Notes: generated by a model not told the origin, from the sequence alone. A stretch of DNA of 64,000 nt from Oligoflexia bacterium (GCA_903895855.1 CAITVN010000238.1:41094-105093), one strand, 5' to 3'. Shown: positions 6,171 to 14,722, counted from the first letter of the stretch. Translations and numbers: made by a program.

Positions 6171-7763
6171 TCAGTTCGATTCCTCTAAAGTCTCGAGTTG
6201 TTTTTGGATTTCTTCGGCCTGCTTGAGGTCATCTTTAGCTCGGTCAGCATAGCTGCTCTGTAATTTTCGAAGTGAAGCTCGTTTTTGCGCAAGCTCGTCT
6301 GGTGCCCAACGTTCGCCAACCTTTGAGCTTTCTATGACTAATGGTTGTGTGGGGTCAGTCCGGTTTTTGTAATGTGTGAAAATCAAGTCGCCGTCAGCAT
6401 TGGGCTTGAATTCATCCTGAAAATAGATCATTTGCCCTGAAAAATCGCGGGCTTTAGCAAGCAAAATTAGAGAGTCAGGGGTTTCGACCACCCAAGAATC
6501 GTAAGATTCACGGTGTGTTTTTTTAAGTAAAGCGCGCTCACTGTCAAGCTCGGCACTTGCTTGAATGCAGCGTTTTCTAAAAGATTCCCAATCGGGGTAA
6601 GGTTGAGTCGTAGCCAAAGCATCCGCGCGACTGCACGTGTGTTGCACTTGGTTGTCAGAAGCTTTCATTTGCGTGGGAATTGGACAAGACACGGTCCAGT
6701 CAAGCGACAGTGCGTTGTTGGTTTGTTTCGAGCGGCATGCGCTATGAAATTTGCCAAGAAAACCATACCTAAGGTTTCGGCCCCAATCACTGGGCTCTTG
6801 ATGCTCAATCTCGTTGTCTGATATGAAGAGACTGTCAAAGAAGGTTTTCGAGAACATCGCTTGATTTAGGTTTAACTGTTCATTCCACTCAGTATCGTAT
6901 GCTCTGCCCCGCTGCAATAATGGGTCGATTAAGTTGGTTCTAATGAATACGGTCGACTCGCTTGAAGTGCTATTCTTTTCAACAGCGATTACTACCGTGG
7001 AAGGGGTGGAGATGCTTGGCTCGATTGTTTTGTCTGGAAGCCAATAATACCTGCCTTCAAGGTCTTCGGCTTTGCATCCACCGGCCGCACAGTGAACAGG
7101 CGCACGTTTAATCAGACGTTCGTCTTTCGCAATCGTTGATTTCACGACGAGTCTTCGCTCGAATTTATCTGCCAACGACTCAGTGGTGTGAGTTGAGATC
7201 CAGTACTCTGAGTAACCTTGGTAATTGACTTCGAAGCGGGCTAAAACGGCGTATTCGTGGTGAGTGTTTTTGTAGCGCTCATCGGGAGAGTCAGCGTTGT
7301 AGCGTTCGTTGATACAGATGATTCGCGCTTTTGATTTTTCGGTAGCAAAAAAGTTTCTGCAAGTTTTGGTGATTCCGGCCACTTCAATTCGTTCGTCTTT
7401 ATCGGTGATGAGAGCTTCTTCGGCCTCAGAACGAAAGCCGACATCGACAACGCCAGGTTGAAGTAGTCCAGGATTTCTTTCGGTACCCACCATCTTTGCG
7501 ACGTAGGTTGGATAGTCGACAGTGGTCTCGAGTTTAACACCCGGGGGAGGCGTAAAGTCGAGGGCTGCAGCTCCGCCAGCGATGATCCAAGTTAAGTAGT
7601 CATTGCGAATGTCTTGAAATTTGATTTCGGCTCCGCGACCTCCGCCGCCGCTTTCTGAGCCGGCAAAGCTAAATTGAGGTGTGGCCAACAAAGCCGCCAC
7701 AGTGAGGGCATAGGCAGTGAGAGTGGTGAAGTGACAAGATGGGGTTTTCCTAATAGTTGACAT
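6171..7763 (-). CDS. Large exported protein of unknown function
   Basis: 530 residues. The N-terminus has a basic stretch and a hydrophobic segment ending in FSFAGSES, a signal peptide, followed by a Gly-rich SGGGGRGAEIKF segment. Several Cys in the middle (CAAGGC, CRSKQTN, CSRADA) could form disulphides in the periplasm. The last 50 residues are a charged helix that could form a coiled coil (LRKLQSSYADRAKDDLKQ). No domain recognised. A SGGGGRGAE-type start after the signal peptide recurs in exported proteins of Bdellovibrio-like bacteria. It is transcribed alone, convergent with the AbiE-like pair. Confidence 0.6.
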   Translation of the reverse strand: MSTIRKTPSCHFTTLTAYALTVAALLATPQFSFAGSESGGGGRGAEIKFQDIRNDYLTWIIAGGAAALDFTPPPGVKLETTVDYPTYVAKMVGTERNPGLLQPGVVDVGFRSEAEEALITDKDERIEVAGITKTCRNFFATEKSKARIICINERYNADSPDERYKNTHHEYAVLARFEVNYQGYSEYWISTHTTESLADKFERRLVVKSTIAKDERLIKRAPVHCAAGGCKAEDLEGRYYWLPDKTIEPSISTPSTVVIAVEKNSTSSESTVFIRTNLIDPLLQRGRAYDTEWNEQLNLNQAMFSKTFFDSLFISDNEIEHQEPSDWGRNLRYGFLGKFHSACRSKQTNNALSLDWTVSCPIPTQMKASDNQVQHTCSRADALATTQPYPDWESFRKRCIQASAELDSERALLKKTHRESYDSWVVETPDSLILLAKARDFSGQMIYFQDEFKPNADGDLIFTHYKNRTDPTQPLVIESSKVGERWAPDELAQKRASLRKLQSSYADRAKDDLKQAEEIQKQLETLEESN

Positions 7764-7902
7764 AAATACTTCTTTCCATCGAGGGGGTGTTTATCATAAT
7801 TGCCTCGATGCGTCATTAAATAAGGGTTCTGGGTTGTTTTGCCTACGTAAACTTAATTAAAAAACTGGGTAAAATTTAAGTAAAGCTCAATAAAATACGA
7901 TA

Positions 7903-7916
7903 ACCTATTATTAGGT
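7903..7916 (+). promoter_or_regulatory. Palindrome abutting the TIGR02147 start
   Basis: ACCTA-TTAT-TAGGT ends immediately before the ATG at 7917, so there is no room for a normal Shine-Dalgarno. It has the same CCTA-N4-TAGG form as the two dyads at 2439 and 2461. A likely role is autoregulation by the encoded regulator, which is inference. Confidence 0.45.
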
Positions 7917-8738
7917 ATGAATAAAACGATCTATCAGTACCGCGATTATAAAAAGTATTTGCACGATTACATTCAGAGTCAGCCCGGCAAAGGCTACGGA
8001 TTTCGCTCTCGCATCGCCGAAACCACCCACTGCGATACCGCCTACGTGTCGCAAGTTCTTAGGCAAAACGCGCACTTTAGCTTAGAGCAAGCCGAAGATT
8101 TGAACGACTTGCTCGGCCACACTCAAGACGAGTCTGAGTACTTCTTATTGCTCATTCAACTGGCTCGGGCCGGTACCCCAAAACTTCGCGCGCGAACTGA
8201 AAAACTTTTGCAGGGCTATATCGAAAAGAGTCAGGTTCTCAAACATCGCGTAGATATCAAACAAACGTTGGGCGAGCTCGATCAAGTGAGGTATTACAGC
8301 GCTTGGTATTATGCCGCTGTTCACATCTTAATTGCGATACCCGAATTTCGAACCCGTGATTTGATCGCAGCGAGGTTAGGATTGTCTTCTGAAAAGGTTT
8401 CGCAGATTTTAGAATTTTTACTCTCAGTCGGGCTCGCCTCAAAACTTGGCGACCACTATTCAATCGGCACCAATCGCATTTTCTTGGGTAACGATTCGAT
8501 GATGCTCTCGAAGCACCACAATAATTGGCGAGTTAAAGCCATCGAGATGATTAATCGTAACTCGCTTCAAGGCGATCTGAACCTTCATCTGTCGACTGTT
8601 CTTAGTTTTGCCAAAAAAGACGTCGCAGCCGTAAAAGAAAAACTCATTCAAGGCATCGAAGAAGCCAGAAAGATCGTTCGCGAATCAAATCCAGAAGAAG
8701 ACATCTACTGCCTGGGGGTTGATTTTTTTCGGTTATAA
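7917..8738 (+). CDS. TIGR02147 family protein, putative transcription regulator
   Basis: 273 residues, the usual family length. The N-terminus IYQYRDYKKYLHDYIQSQ and the following helix-turn-helix-like region (IAETTHCDTAYVSQVLRQNAHFSLEQAEDLNDLL) are typical; the central QVRYYSAWYYAAVHILIAIPEF and a winged-helix-like IAARLGLSSEKVSQILEFLLSVGL follow. The C-terminus HHNNWRVKAIEMI ... VDFFRL matches the gene fragment at 2-274. The family's regulatory role is inferred from its DNA-binding-like helices. The gene has no cotranscribed partner; the next gene downstream is on the other strand. Confidence 0.85.
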   Translation: MNKTIYQYRDYKKYLHDYIQSQPGKGYGFRSRIAETTHCDTAYVSQVLRQNAHFSLEQAEDLNDLLGHTQDESEYFLLLIQLARAGTPKLRARTEKLLQGYIEKSQVLKHRVDIKQTLGELDQVRYYSAWYYAAVHILIAIPEFRTRDLIAARLGLSSEKVSQILEFLLSVGLASKLGDHYSIGTNRIFLGNDSMMLSKHHNNWRVKAIEMINRNSLQGDLNLHLSTVLSFAKKDVAAVKEKLIQGIEEARKIVRESNPEEDIYCLGVDFFRL

Positions 8739-8832
8739 AATTTTGGGGGCCCTCCCAAATAAAGAGGCCGTACCAAAAAAATCGTCGCTGTCTGAGACAA
8801 TTGTTAAGAAATATCGAGTGACGCAGCCAGCA

Positions 8833-9519
8833 TCACAAACGGATCAGATCCCTTTTGGTGGAGATCCCTTTAGGTGGTGGGGGCAGGCCGAAAACCGAAA
8901 GCGCGCGGTCGAAGATGCGAAAGCTGTTCTTCGAGTCGTCGAGAATTCGGCGGTTCGGGCAGACAATCGCTTCGTTGGCAAAATCGGCTTCGTTCACATC
9001 AGCAGGCACCGCCGCTGTGGCGGTCACTCCCTCGGCTGGTTTTCTCGGCGCGCATTTTTCTTCGATCTCTGCCAAAATCTTTTGATATTTCTCGATGTCT
9101 TTGGGATCAGTCGGATCAGCCACGGCAACGCCTTCGGGCTTGCACCGATAAAACGCCGGTACTTCGTTTGACCAAATCATCGGCGTCGAAACAATCGCAT
9201 TTTGCCCGAGCTTCGCGTGCACTTCTTTTCGGTAAGCGGCACTGGTGTTGAGGTCGACGATTTCGCCGTATTGAGTGGCTACCCAAAAACTGAAGTGATC
9301 TCCCCAACAGCCTGCCCAAAAGGGCGTGTTGTCTTCGAGAATTTCGATCCACGCGACCGGGCCGTACATGATGCGCGACTCGATGCCGTTGAGTTTGAGC
9401 GCGTGCACGACGGCTCCGCAGACCATGAGTGGCACTTCTACTCGGTCACCCATCACGCGATCGATGACTTTGGTGACGACTTTTGAAACGTTAGCTATGA
9501 CTGAGAGGGGTGTTTCCAT
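8833..9519 (-). CDS. Protein with possible Cys-His-Asp (transglutaminase-like) fold
   Basis: 228 residues from the ATG at 9517-9519; the frame is open further upstream, but that part overlaps the coding sequence of the DUF423 gene and is not credible. The sequence has C in VPLMVCGAVVHAL (about residue 32), H in CWGDHFSFWVAT and D in GEIVDLNTSAAY, the order and spacing of a papain/transglutaminase-type triad. No signal peptide. The start lies inside the end of the DUF423 gene (overlap 9495-9519), so the two form an operon. The family is not recognised and the catalytic assignment is inference. Confidence 0.5.
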   Translation of the reverse strand: METPLSVIANVSKVVTKVIDRVMGDRVEVPLMVCGAVVHALKLNGIESRIMYGPVAWIEILEDNTPFWAGCWGDHFSFWVATQYGEIVDLNTSAAYRKEVHAKLGQNAIVSTPMIWSNEVPAFYRCKPEGVAVADPTDPKDIEKYQKILAEIEEKCAPRKPAEGVTATAAVPADVNEADFANEAIVCPNRRILDDSKNSFRIFDRALSVFGLPPPPKGISTKRDLIRL

Positions 9520-9989
9520 ACGGTACTCGCAAATGAAAGCCAACCCAGCATGAACGCCACTCCACCGAAAGGTGTGACGGCTCCCCAGGCTTTGACTTGG
9601 GTTAATGAAAGAATGTAAAGCGAACCCGAAAAAAGAATGATGCCAAAGAGAAAGAGCCACGAGGCACTTCCCACTTTTGCGACAGTTGTAGGGGAGTTGG
9701 TGGAATCGCTATGAGCAGGACCAGCGCGATCTATTGCCGAGTTCTTGTTACCGTCAGCGCCACCCGAAGTGAGGGCTTCGAGCGTAACGGCGTTTTGTTG
9801 AACTAATCCGTAGATGCCAACCAAAACTAACGCGAGCGCATGGTAAAACTGATACTTAACGGCAACTTCGTAGGTTTCAAGTGCCTGAGGGCTCATCACC
9901 GCCTTAAGGGCGTGGGCACCAAAGGCCCCGGTTGCCACTGAGGCGAAGCTTAAGATTGAACCGATTAAAATACTGAAGCGTGGGTGCAT
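9495..9989 (-). CDS. DUF423 (YgdD/TMEM256-like) membrane protein
   Basis: From the ATG at 9989 the protein starts MHPRFSILIGSILSFASVATGAFGAHAL, the conserved DUF423 start, with the AFGAHAL motif; ETYEVAVKYQFYHALALVLVG is the second conserved block. Four hydrophobic segments predict an inner-membrane protein of about 164 residues. A polar insert of some 30 residues (GGADGNKNSAIDRAGPAHSD) between the second and third segments is unusual for the family. An upstream ATG at 10034 is possible but would overlap the divergent gene at 10033. The function of DUF423 is unknown. Confidence 0.8.
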   Translation of the reverse strand: MHPRFSILIGSILSFASVATGAFGAHALKAVMSPQALETYEVAVKYQFYHALALVLVGIYGLVQQNAVTLEALTSGGADGNKNSAIDRAGPAHSDSTNSPTTVAKVGSASWLFLFGIILFSGSLYILSLTQVKAWGAVTPFGGVAFMLGWLSFASTVWKHPSQS

Positions 9990-10032
9990 GTCACTTTGCG
10001 TAGCAAAAAAACCAGGATATGCAAGATAAGAC

Positions 10033-10311
10033 ATGAGCCAAAAAGAAACACCCCCAAAGAGAGTTCAAGAAACGCCTTCAGGAACCGCGAGCGAAACTCC
10101 GGTCACGGCATCGCCAAACAGTGGCTTAGCTTCAAAACAGCTAGGGCACTTGGGCCCAGCCCCCGGGCATGAACAAGAATCATTGGGCACGGGAGTCAAG
10201 AAACACCCCGTAGTTCTGTACATCATTCTCAACGTCGTGCTTTTCTTCTTTATGCTCATTATGGGCATGGTGGCCTACAAGAGTGGGTGCATTCCGACTC
10301 GCGGAATTTGA
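10033..10311 (+). CDS. Small protein with one C-terminal membrane segment
   Basis: 92 residues. The first 60 are polar and rich in Pro, Thr, Ser and Gly (disordered); then comes one clear membrane span (VVLYIILNVVLFFFMLIMGMVAY) and a short tail KSGCIPTRGI. It would be anchored in the inner membrane. It is transcribed divergently from the DUF423 gene, and 43 bases are shared for both promoters. No family recognised. tRNA-Asn follows 80 bases downstream. Confidence 0.45.
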   Translation: MSQKETPPKRVQETPSGTASETPVTASPNSGLASKQLGHLGPAPGHEQESLGTGVKKHPVVLYIILNVVLFFFMLIMGMVAYKSGCIPTRGI

Positions 10312-10391
10312 GTTTAGCCCTTTTAGCCTCTAGACAAAGCGCCTCGGTTCGTTTAAATTTCGATTTCTCACCACTTGATGGTTGAGTCTGT

Positions 10392-10467
10392 TGGTCAGTA
10401 GCTCAGTTGGTAGAGCAATCGGCTGTTAACCGATCGGTCGTAGGTTCGAGTCCTACCTGGCCAGCCA
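10392..10467 (+). tRNA. tRNA-Asn (GTT)
   Basis: 76 bases including an encoded CCA. The acceptor stem TGGTCAG/CTGGCCA pairs with one T-G wobble, the D arm is AGCTCAGTTGGTAGAGC, the anticodon stem ATCGG/CCGAT holds the loop CTGTTAA with anticodon GTT, and the T arm has GTAGGTTCGAGTCCTAC. A terminator follows 11 bases later. Confidence 0.97.
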
Positions 10468-10477
10468 TTAAAATAAA

Positions 10478-10512
10478 GGCTCAGTGCTTGAAAAAGCGCT
10501 GGGCCTTTTTTT
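10478..10512 (+). terminator. Rho-independent terminator of tRNA-Asn
   Basis: GGCTCAGTGCTT, loop GAAA, AAGCGCTGGGCC pair over 12 positions with two mispaired or wobble sites and are followed by seven T. Confidence 0.9.
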
Positions 10513-10554
10513 ATGGTCGTGAGCACGGCGCTGACTTTGAAGGCGCTTCGCGCT

Positions 10555-12105
10555 TTATAGACTTGGATTCACGGATCCGGCTGATTCTTTCAATAACTGA
10601 TAGATCACCGTGGCAAGCGGCTGTGGAGTCGGTGTACCGACGCGTCCTTGGTCTATCCCCTGGGAAGTGGTTGCCAATGACGCTTTTTTCGCGAGCACCG
10701 CCCACTCGGGTGGCAGCGCCCTTTGTGAGAGCGAACTGGCTTCGACGGCCGATTTATTTGGCAGATCGAAATCAACAAATGAGTACGCCAGTGTGCCGGG
10801 TTCGATGTACCAGGCCAGATCGGGGTGGTTGAGTCTTGATGGACCATACCACTCACCGCCGAGTATCATCGAGTCGTTGTCAAGCTCAAGAGTGTAGCGA
10901 AATGTTTGTTCACGAATAAACGGGATTGAATCAACCGTGCGCGGCGTGTGATCAAGTTCAGTTAGTTCGTCGCGAAACTGAATAGTCATTTCAATGCCGA
11001 CAACATGACTGGTAAGTTTATCGGCTCGGGCCAAGAGCGAACTCATTTTTGGTTCACTCACTGATGCTGATACAAGAGAGTCGAGGAAACGACCAGTTTT
11101 TTGCCCAGTGAGCGGATTAAAATACTGAAAACGGTAACCAAAAACGGGCACGTTCAAAACACTATTCAGAGATCGGTCGACGATGAGTCCATGCTTTTCG
11201 ACGCCGATCAGATTAACAAGTAGTAAGTGAAGAAATGCCGGATTAATACCACGGCAACGTGGGGTGTTGGTGACATTCGTTTCATTTTTTGACTGACACT
11301 GTTCGCCGTAAACCCGGATGAGTTGGTCGTTGGTGTGAATGTATGAATTCGACCACAGAAGAGAAATCAGTGCTTCAAGGTCTTCTGGGTAAAATGGAAT
11401 CACTTGGCCACTTGCGGTGACTGCATTGACTGGCTTAATGGGGCGCGAAAGAGCTAGCGCAGCAGGAGCCATGCCGTGACAAAGACCTGACCAAAGTGTG
11501 ATGGCTTTTCGATCTTTGAGGTCTCTCAATTGTTCAAAGACTTGGCGGGTTAGCGAGAATTCAGAGTCTCCGACGAGAAGGTCATATTTGATCGAGGGTG
11601 AAAAAAGTTTTCGAGATTCGAGAGGTAGGTTGAGGAGTGTCGTGCGATCAAGTGGCCAGAGATTCGAAAGGTAGTCTATTGTGTCATCAATTTTCGATAC
11701 GGGGTCTTTGAGTTGTGAAGCGTACCGATCAAACTTTGGATCATTGCTTGGTCTCGCTATTCCGCCTAGTCGGTGTGGCCAATTAATTGAAGTCCACGGA
11801 ATATTTTCTAGGCGCGCTTGTTGAAGGCCTGATGCCTCGATCAGTTTGAGTGATCTGAGTTGCAGTAGTTTCGGGGCCTCCTTTGCGGCATTTCCCCAAA
11901 GAGCTTGTAATGAAGAATCGAGATGATCACCAGAGAGTGTGTCTTGTAAAAACGCTAGCGACTGATCGCTCGGTTCAAGAAAGCTCTCAGCCTCTGATGT
12001 GACCGTACAAAACAGCGCGAAAACGCAGCTCAGGCTTAGACACAATAGTTGCACGCGAGTTCGCAACTGTTGTGGCACGAATGGGCTGAAGTTTACGTTG
12101 GACAT
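10555..12105 (-). CDS. Transglutaminase-elicitor-like exported protein
   Basis: 516 residues from the ATG at 12103-12105; a further in-frame ATG at 12189 is possible but adds a polar stretch in front of the signal peptide (LLCLSLSCVFALFCTVTSEAE). The core contains WSGLCHGMAPAALAL, the Cys motif of the TGase-elicitor (GP42-type) family, then NPAFLHLLLVNLIGVEKHGLIVDR and VLNVPVFGYRFQYFNP, which follow the order of that family's conserved blocks. Such enzymes crosslink Gln and Lys side chains. It should act outside the cytoplasm. It is convergent with tRNA-Asn and divergent from the lipoprotein gene at 12401. Family assignment is from recalled motifs. Confidence 0.55.
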   Translation of the reverse strand: MSNVNFSPFVPQQLRTRVQLLCLSLSCVFALFCTVTSEAESFLEPSDQSLAFLQDTLSGDHLDSSLQALWGNAAKEAPKLLQLRSLKLIEASGLQQARLENIPWTSINWPHRLGGIARPSNDPKFDRYASQLKDPVSKIDDTIDYLSNLWPLDRTTLLNLPLESRKLFSPSIKYDLLVGDSEFSLTRQVFEQLRDLKDRKAITLWSGLCHGMAPAALALSRPIKPVNAVTASGQVIPFYPEDLEALISLLWSNSYIHTNDQLIRVYGEQCQSKNETNVTNTPRCRGINPAFLHLLLVNLIGVEKHGLIVDRSLNSVLNVPVFGYRFQYFNPLTGQKTGRFLDSLVSASVSEPKMSSLLARADKLTSHVVGIEMTIQFRDELTELDHTPRTVDSIPFIREQTFRYTLELDNDSMILGGEWYGPSRLNHPDLAWYIEPGTLAYSFVDFDLPNKSAVEASSLSQRALPPEWAVLAKKASLATTSQGIDQGRVGTPTPQPLATVIYQLLKESAGSVNPSL

Positions 12106-12238
12106 TGCAGGGTTATTGCATTGTTGATTAAAATAGTCAAGAAATACCAAGGCTTGTGCCCTCGGGCTTGATGGTGAAATCGGCGCCACGCATCACCTTT
12201 TGCTTAAGTTTGTGAACATCTGTATTTATAAGGTACTG

Positions 12239-12258
12239 ATAATATTCATCAATATTAT
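12239..12258. promoter_or_regulatory. AT-rich palindrome in a divergent promoter region
   Basis: ATAATATT (12239-12246) and AATATTAT (12251-12258) are perfect inverted repeats with CATC between. It lies in the roughly 295-base gap between the divergent genes starting at 12105 and 12401, which otherwise shows no gene. It may be an operator or part of the promoter. Confidence 0.35.
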
Positions 12259-12400
12259 TTATACGTTAATTCAGGATTGAATTTTGTGACCATCTAGTTT
12301 CAATTTTAAGACTCAACTGAGACTATTTAACTATCAGAAGGTGGTCGCAAACAAGTGACTACGAACAAGAAGAACGTCAGTTAACCAAGGAGTCGTATCA

Positions 12401-13150
12401 ATGCAAGTCAGTAAGAAAATCAGTGCGAAAACGTGTTCAAAAGTGAGTAAAAACAATTTCAAGAAAAAGATGATCGTCGGCACAGCCGTCGTCTCTGCAC
12501 TCACCTTCAGCCATTTGGGCTGTTTAGGCAAGACAACCGCAACCCCTACCACCCCAGTTGATGTCGCCACGGTGGCGGCAGGCCCCGTCAGTCTGCAAAG
12601 CCGTGCCTTTCAAGCTTCTTCAGCCTCGATGCTCGATTTGAAAACTGCGATCTCGGTTAGCCAACCTGTCTTAGCTGTACCGATTACGAGTTTTAGTTTC
12701 TGTGTGACCCAACTAAAAATCGAATCTGATGGCGGCACCGCAATTCAGAAAGACGGCAAAGACGCGATCGAAGCTAAGATTGGCCTCGTTTCGACTGGTG
12801 AGGGCTCATCGGCTACGAACTGGGGTCAGGTTGATATTCCGACTGGGTCGGCGGTGAAGAAAATCAAAATCGAAGTTCACAAAGATGCCGAGCTGTGCGG
12901 AGTTGATTATTCAGTCAAGCTCAACGATACTTCACTAGCTAAAGATGTTGAATTTACATTCACCTTTGCCACCGCAAAAGATGTCACCGAAAGCGGCGTG
13001 GTGACTCTCGACTTGGGCTCACTGTTGACTGCGTTTTCAGAAGCGCTCAGCGCTGGGCAATTCAATGACGAACAAATTTCTCACTACTTAGAGCAAGTTG
13101 GAGAAGGAGAATGCACCGATGAAGAAGCCGAAGTTGAGAACCACAAGTAA
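12401..13150 (+). CDS. Lipoprotein-like exported protein, paralogue of 13999-14685
   Basis: 249 residues. A long basic N-terminus (about 22 residues) precedes the hydrophobic segment MIVGTAVVSALTFSHLGC, whose end is a plausible lipobox. The mature part contains ITSFSFCVTQLKIESDGG, a TNWGQVDIPTGSAVKKIKIEVHKDAELC block and LNDTSLAKDVEFTFTF; the same blocks occur in the same order in the protein at 13999-14685. A C-terminal acidic tail (CTDEEAEVENHK) is unique to this copy. The end overlaps the start of the TIGR02147 gene by 32 bases, so they are one transcript. Function unknown; probably a beta-sandwich anchored to a membrane. Confidence 0.6.
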   Translation: MQVSKKISAKTCSKVSKNNFKKKMIVGTAVVSALTFSHLGCLGKTTATPTTPVDVATVAAGPVSLQSRAFQASSASMLDLKTAISVSQPVLAVPITSFSFCVTQLKIESDGGTAIQKDGKDAIEAKIGLVSTGEGSSATNWGQVDIPTGSAVKKIKIEVHKDAELCGVDYSVKLNDTSLAKDVEFTFTFATAKDVTESGVVTLDLGSLLTAFSEALSAGQFNDEQISHYLEQVGEGECTDEEAEVENHK

Positions 13151-13988
13151 TTCAAGGCCGGTACCGAGTGTTTACGAGTACCACGATTATCGAAAGTTTC
13201 TTCAAGACTGGCTCTCCTCACAAAAGGGGGGCCAGTCACCTCTCTCGATTCGAAGGTGGGCAGAGAGAGCCGGTCTGGCTGCAAGTTACCTCTCGATGAT
13301 TATGGGCGGCTCACGCCCCCTCACTCAAAAAACATTACGTCAATTACGGCCAACCATGGGTCTTAATCAATCTGAGTTTGAATACCTAGAAAAACTGGTC
13401 TCGGTTGAAGAGGCAAAAACGTCGAGTGAAAGTGTGAGTGAATTATCAAAACTACAAAAACTTCGGGCGTATCAGAAAAGTCACCCGAAAGAGTTCGATA
13501 ACTACCAGTACCTTGCCCGCTGGTACTGTGTTGCGATTCGCGAAATGGCCGACCTGAAAGATTTCAAGCTTGATGCCCAATGGATTCAAAAACGGCTGCA
13601 AGGGCGAGTTGAGCTCGCAGAGATAAAAAAAGCGATCGACTTTCTACTTGAGCGCAAGTTTCTCATTCGCGGAGAAAATGACCAAATCGAAATACCTGAA
13701 AAAACTCTTGAGTGTCGCGGTGGAGTTTATCGAATTTCGCTAGGTCAGTTTCATCGCGAGATGTTTGATCTAGCTGCACAATCAATTGATCAGGTAAATT
13801 CAAAAGAGCGACACTTACTCGGCCACACAGTCACCTTGACCGTCGAGGGTTACGAAAAGGCCGTGGCAATCATTGAAAAAGCAATTGAAGATATTTCGAA
13901 TATCGATCGCGGGTCTAAAGGTGATCGAGTGGTACAGATTCAAGCAGCTTTATTTCCATTAACTAAGTTGAAGGCCATCGAACCCTAA
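13119..13988 (+). CDS. TIGR02147 family protein, putative transcription regulator
   Basis: 289 residues from the ATG at 13119, which has GGAGAAGGAG 9 bases upstream; a TTG at 13098 is less likely. The family start YEYHDYRKFLQDWL is followed by helices SIRRWAERAGLAASYLSMIMGGSRPLTQKTLRQL, then YLARWYCVAIREMADL and a winged-helix-like segment. It lies between two paralogous lipoprotein genes, overlapping the first by 32 bases and ending 10 bases before the second. That position suggests it regulates or senses them; this is inference. Confidence 0.85.
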   Translation: MKKPKLRTTSNSRPVPSVYEYHDYRKFLQDWLSSQKGGQSPLSIRRWAERAGLAASYLSMIMGGSRPLTQKTLRQLRPTMGLNQSEFEYLEKLVSVEEAKTSSESVSELSKLQKLRAYQKSHPKEFDNYQYLARWYCVAIREMADLKDFKLDAQWIQKRLQGRVELAEIKKAIDFLLERKFLIRGENDQIEIPEKTLECRGGVYRISLGQFHREMFDLAAQSIDQVNSKERHLLGHTVTLTVEGYEKAVAIIEKAIEDISNIDRGSKGDRVVQIQAALFPLTKLKAIEP

Positions 13989-13998
13989 AGGAGCCGAT

Positions 13999-14685
13999 AT
14001 GAAGATTTACAATCCCAATAGTCAGATTTTTACGAAGAAGGTTTGGATTGCAACACTGTCGGCGGTAGTTAGCGCGTCGGTGCTGGCATTTTTGACTTCG
14101 GGCTGTGGTAAGAGTTCTTCTGGTGATGTGGCTCGAACCACTACAGGAAACCCACCCGGCTCAGTGAGTTTGCAAAGTGGATCATACTCAACGGCCCTGT
14201 CGGCATCGTTGCTCGATCGACTTTCATTTCAGGCGACAGTCAGTGAGTTTAAGTTTTGCATCACGAAACTTAAACTAAAGAGCGAAGATGGTGCAGCGGT
14301 TAAAGATTCGACCGGCAGTGAAAGCATCGAGACAAAACTTGGATGGATTGATATTTCGAACTCAGCAGTCGCAACCAAGTGGGGTGATGTCACCATGCCT
14401 GTGGGGTTCAATCTGAAAGAACTTTCAGTTGAAATTCATAAAGACGCCGAGCTTTGTCCAGCCTCAACCGAGTATTCAATGCTCTTTAATGGAGATGGGC
14501 TGAAAAAAGATCTTGAATTCAAATTTGAGTTTAGCCCGGTGGTTTCGGTTGCCTCGGGTGATACCTTAACCTTAAGTCTGGGCACCATTGCTAAAGCGTT
14601 ATCAGATGCGGCCACTGCTGGTAAGCTAAATGACGAAGAAGTGAGTTCTTACCTCGAAGGAAAATCAGGTAGCGGCCAAGAGTGA
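13999..14685 (+). CDS. Lipoprotein, paralogue of 12401-13150
   Basis: 228 residues, with GGAG 6 bases before the ATG. The signal sequence (KKVWIATLSAVVSASVLAFLTSGC) ends in a clear lipobox. It shares with the 12401 gene the blocks SVSLQSGSYS, VSEFKFCITKLKLKSEDG, KWGDVTMPVGFNLKELSVEIHKDAELC and LKKDLEFKFEFSP, and the end LNDEEVSSYLEG (compare FNDEQISHYLEQ). The two arose by duplication and flank a TIGR02147 gene in one operon. The conserved Cys pair in FCIT and AELC may form a disulphide. Function unknown. Confidence 0.65.
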   Translation: MKIYNPNSQIFTKKVWIATLSAVVSASVLAFLTSGCGKSSSGDVARTTTGNPPGSVSLQSGSYSTALSASLLDRLSFQATVSEFKFCITKLKLKSEDGAAVKDSTGSESIETKLGWIDISNSAVATKWGDVTMPVGFNLKELSVEIHKDAELCPASTEYSMLFNGDGLKKDLEFKFEFSPVVSVASGDTLTLSLGTIAKALSDAATAGKLNDEEVSSYLEGKSGSGQE

Positions 14686-14722
14686 GTGAGGCCTCGATTT
14701 TTTTCGAAGGTTCTCGGCGCGA

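Noticed and set aside
8719..9486. Plus-strand open frames opposite the 8833-9519 gene
   Set aside because: They are antisense to a frame with clear protein-like composition and an operon context; they are Arg/Ser-rich and lack start signals.
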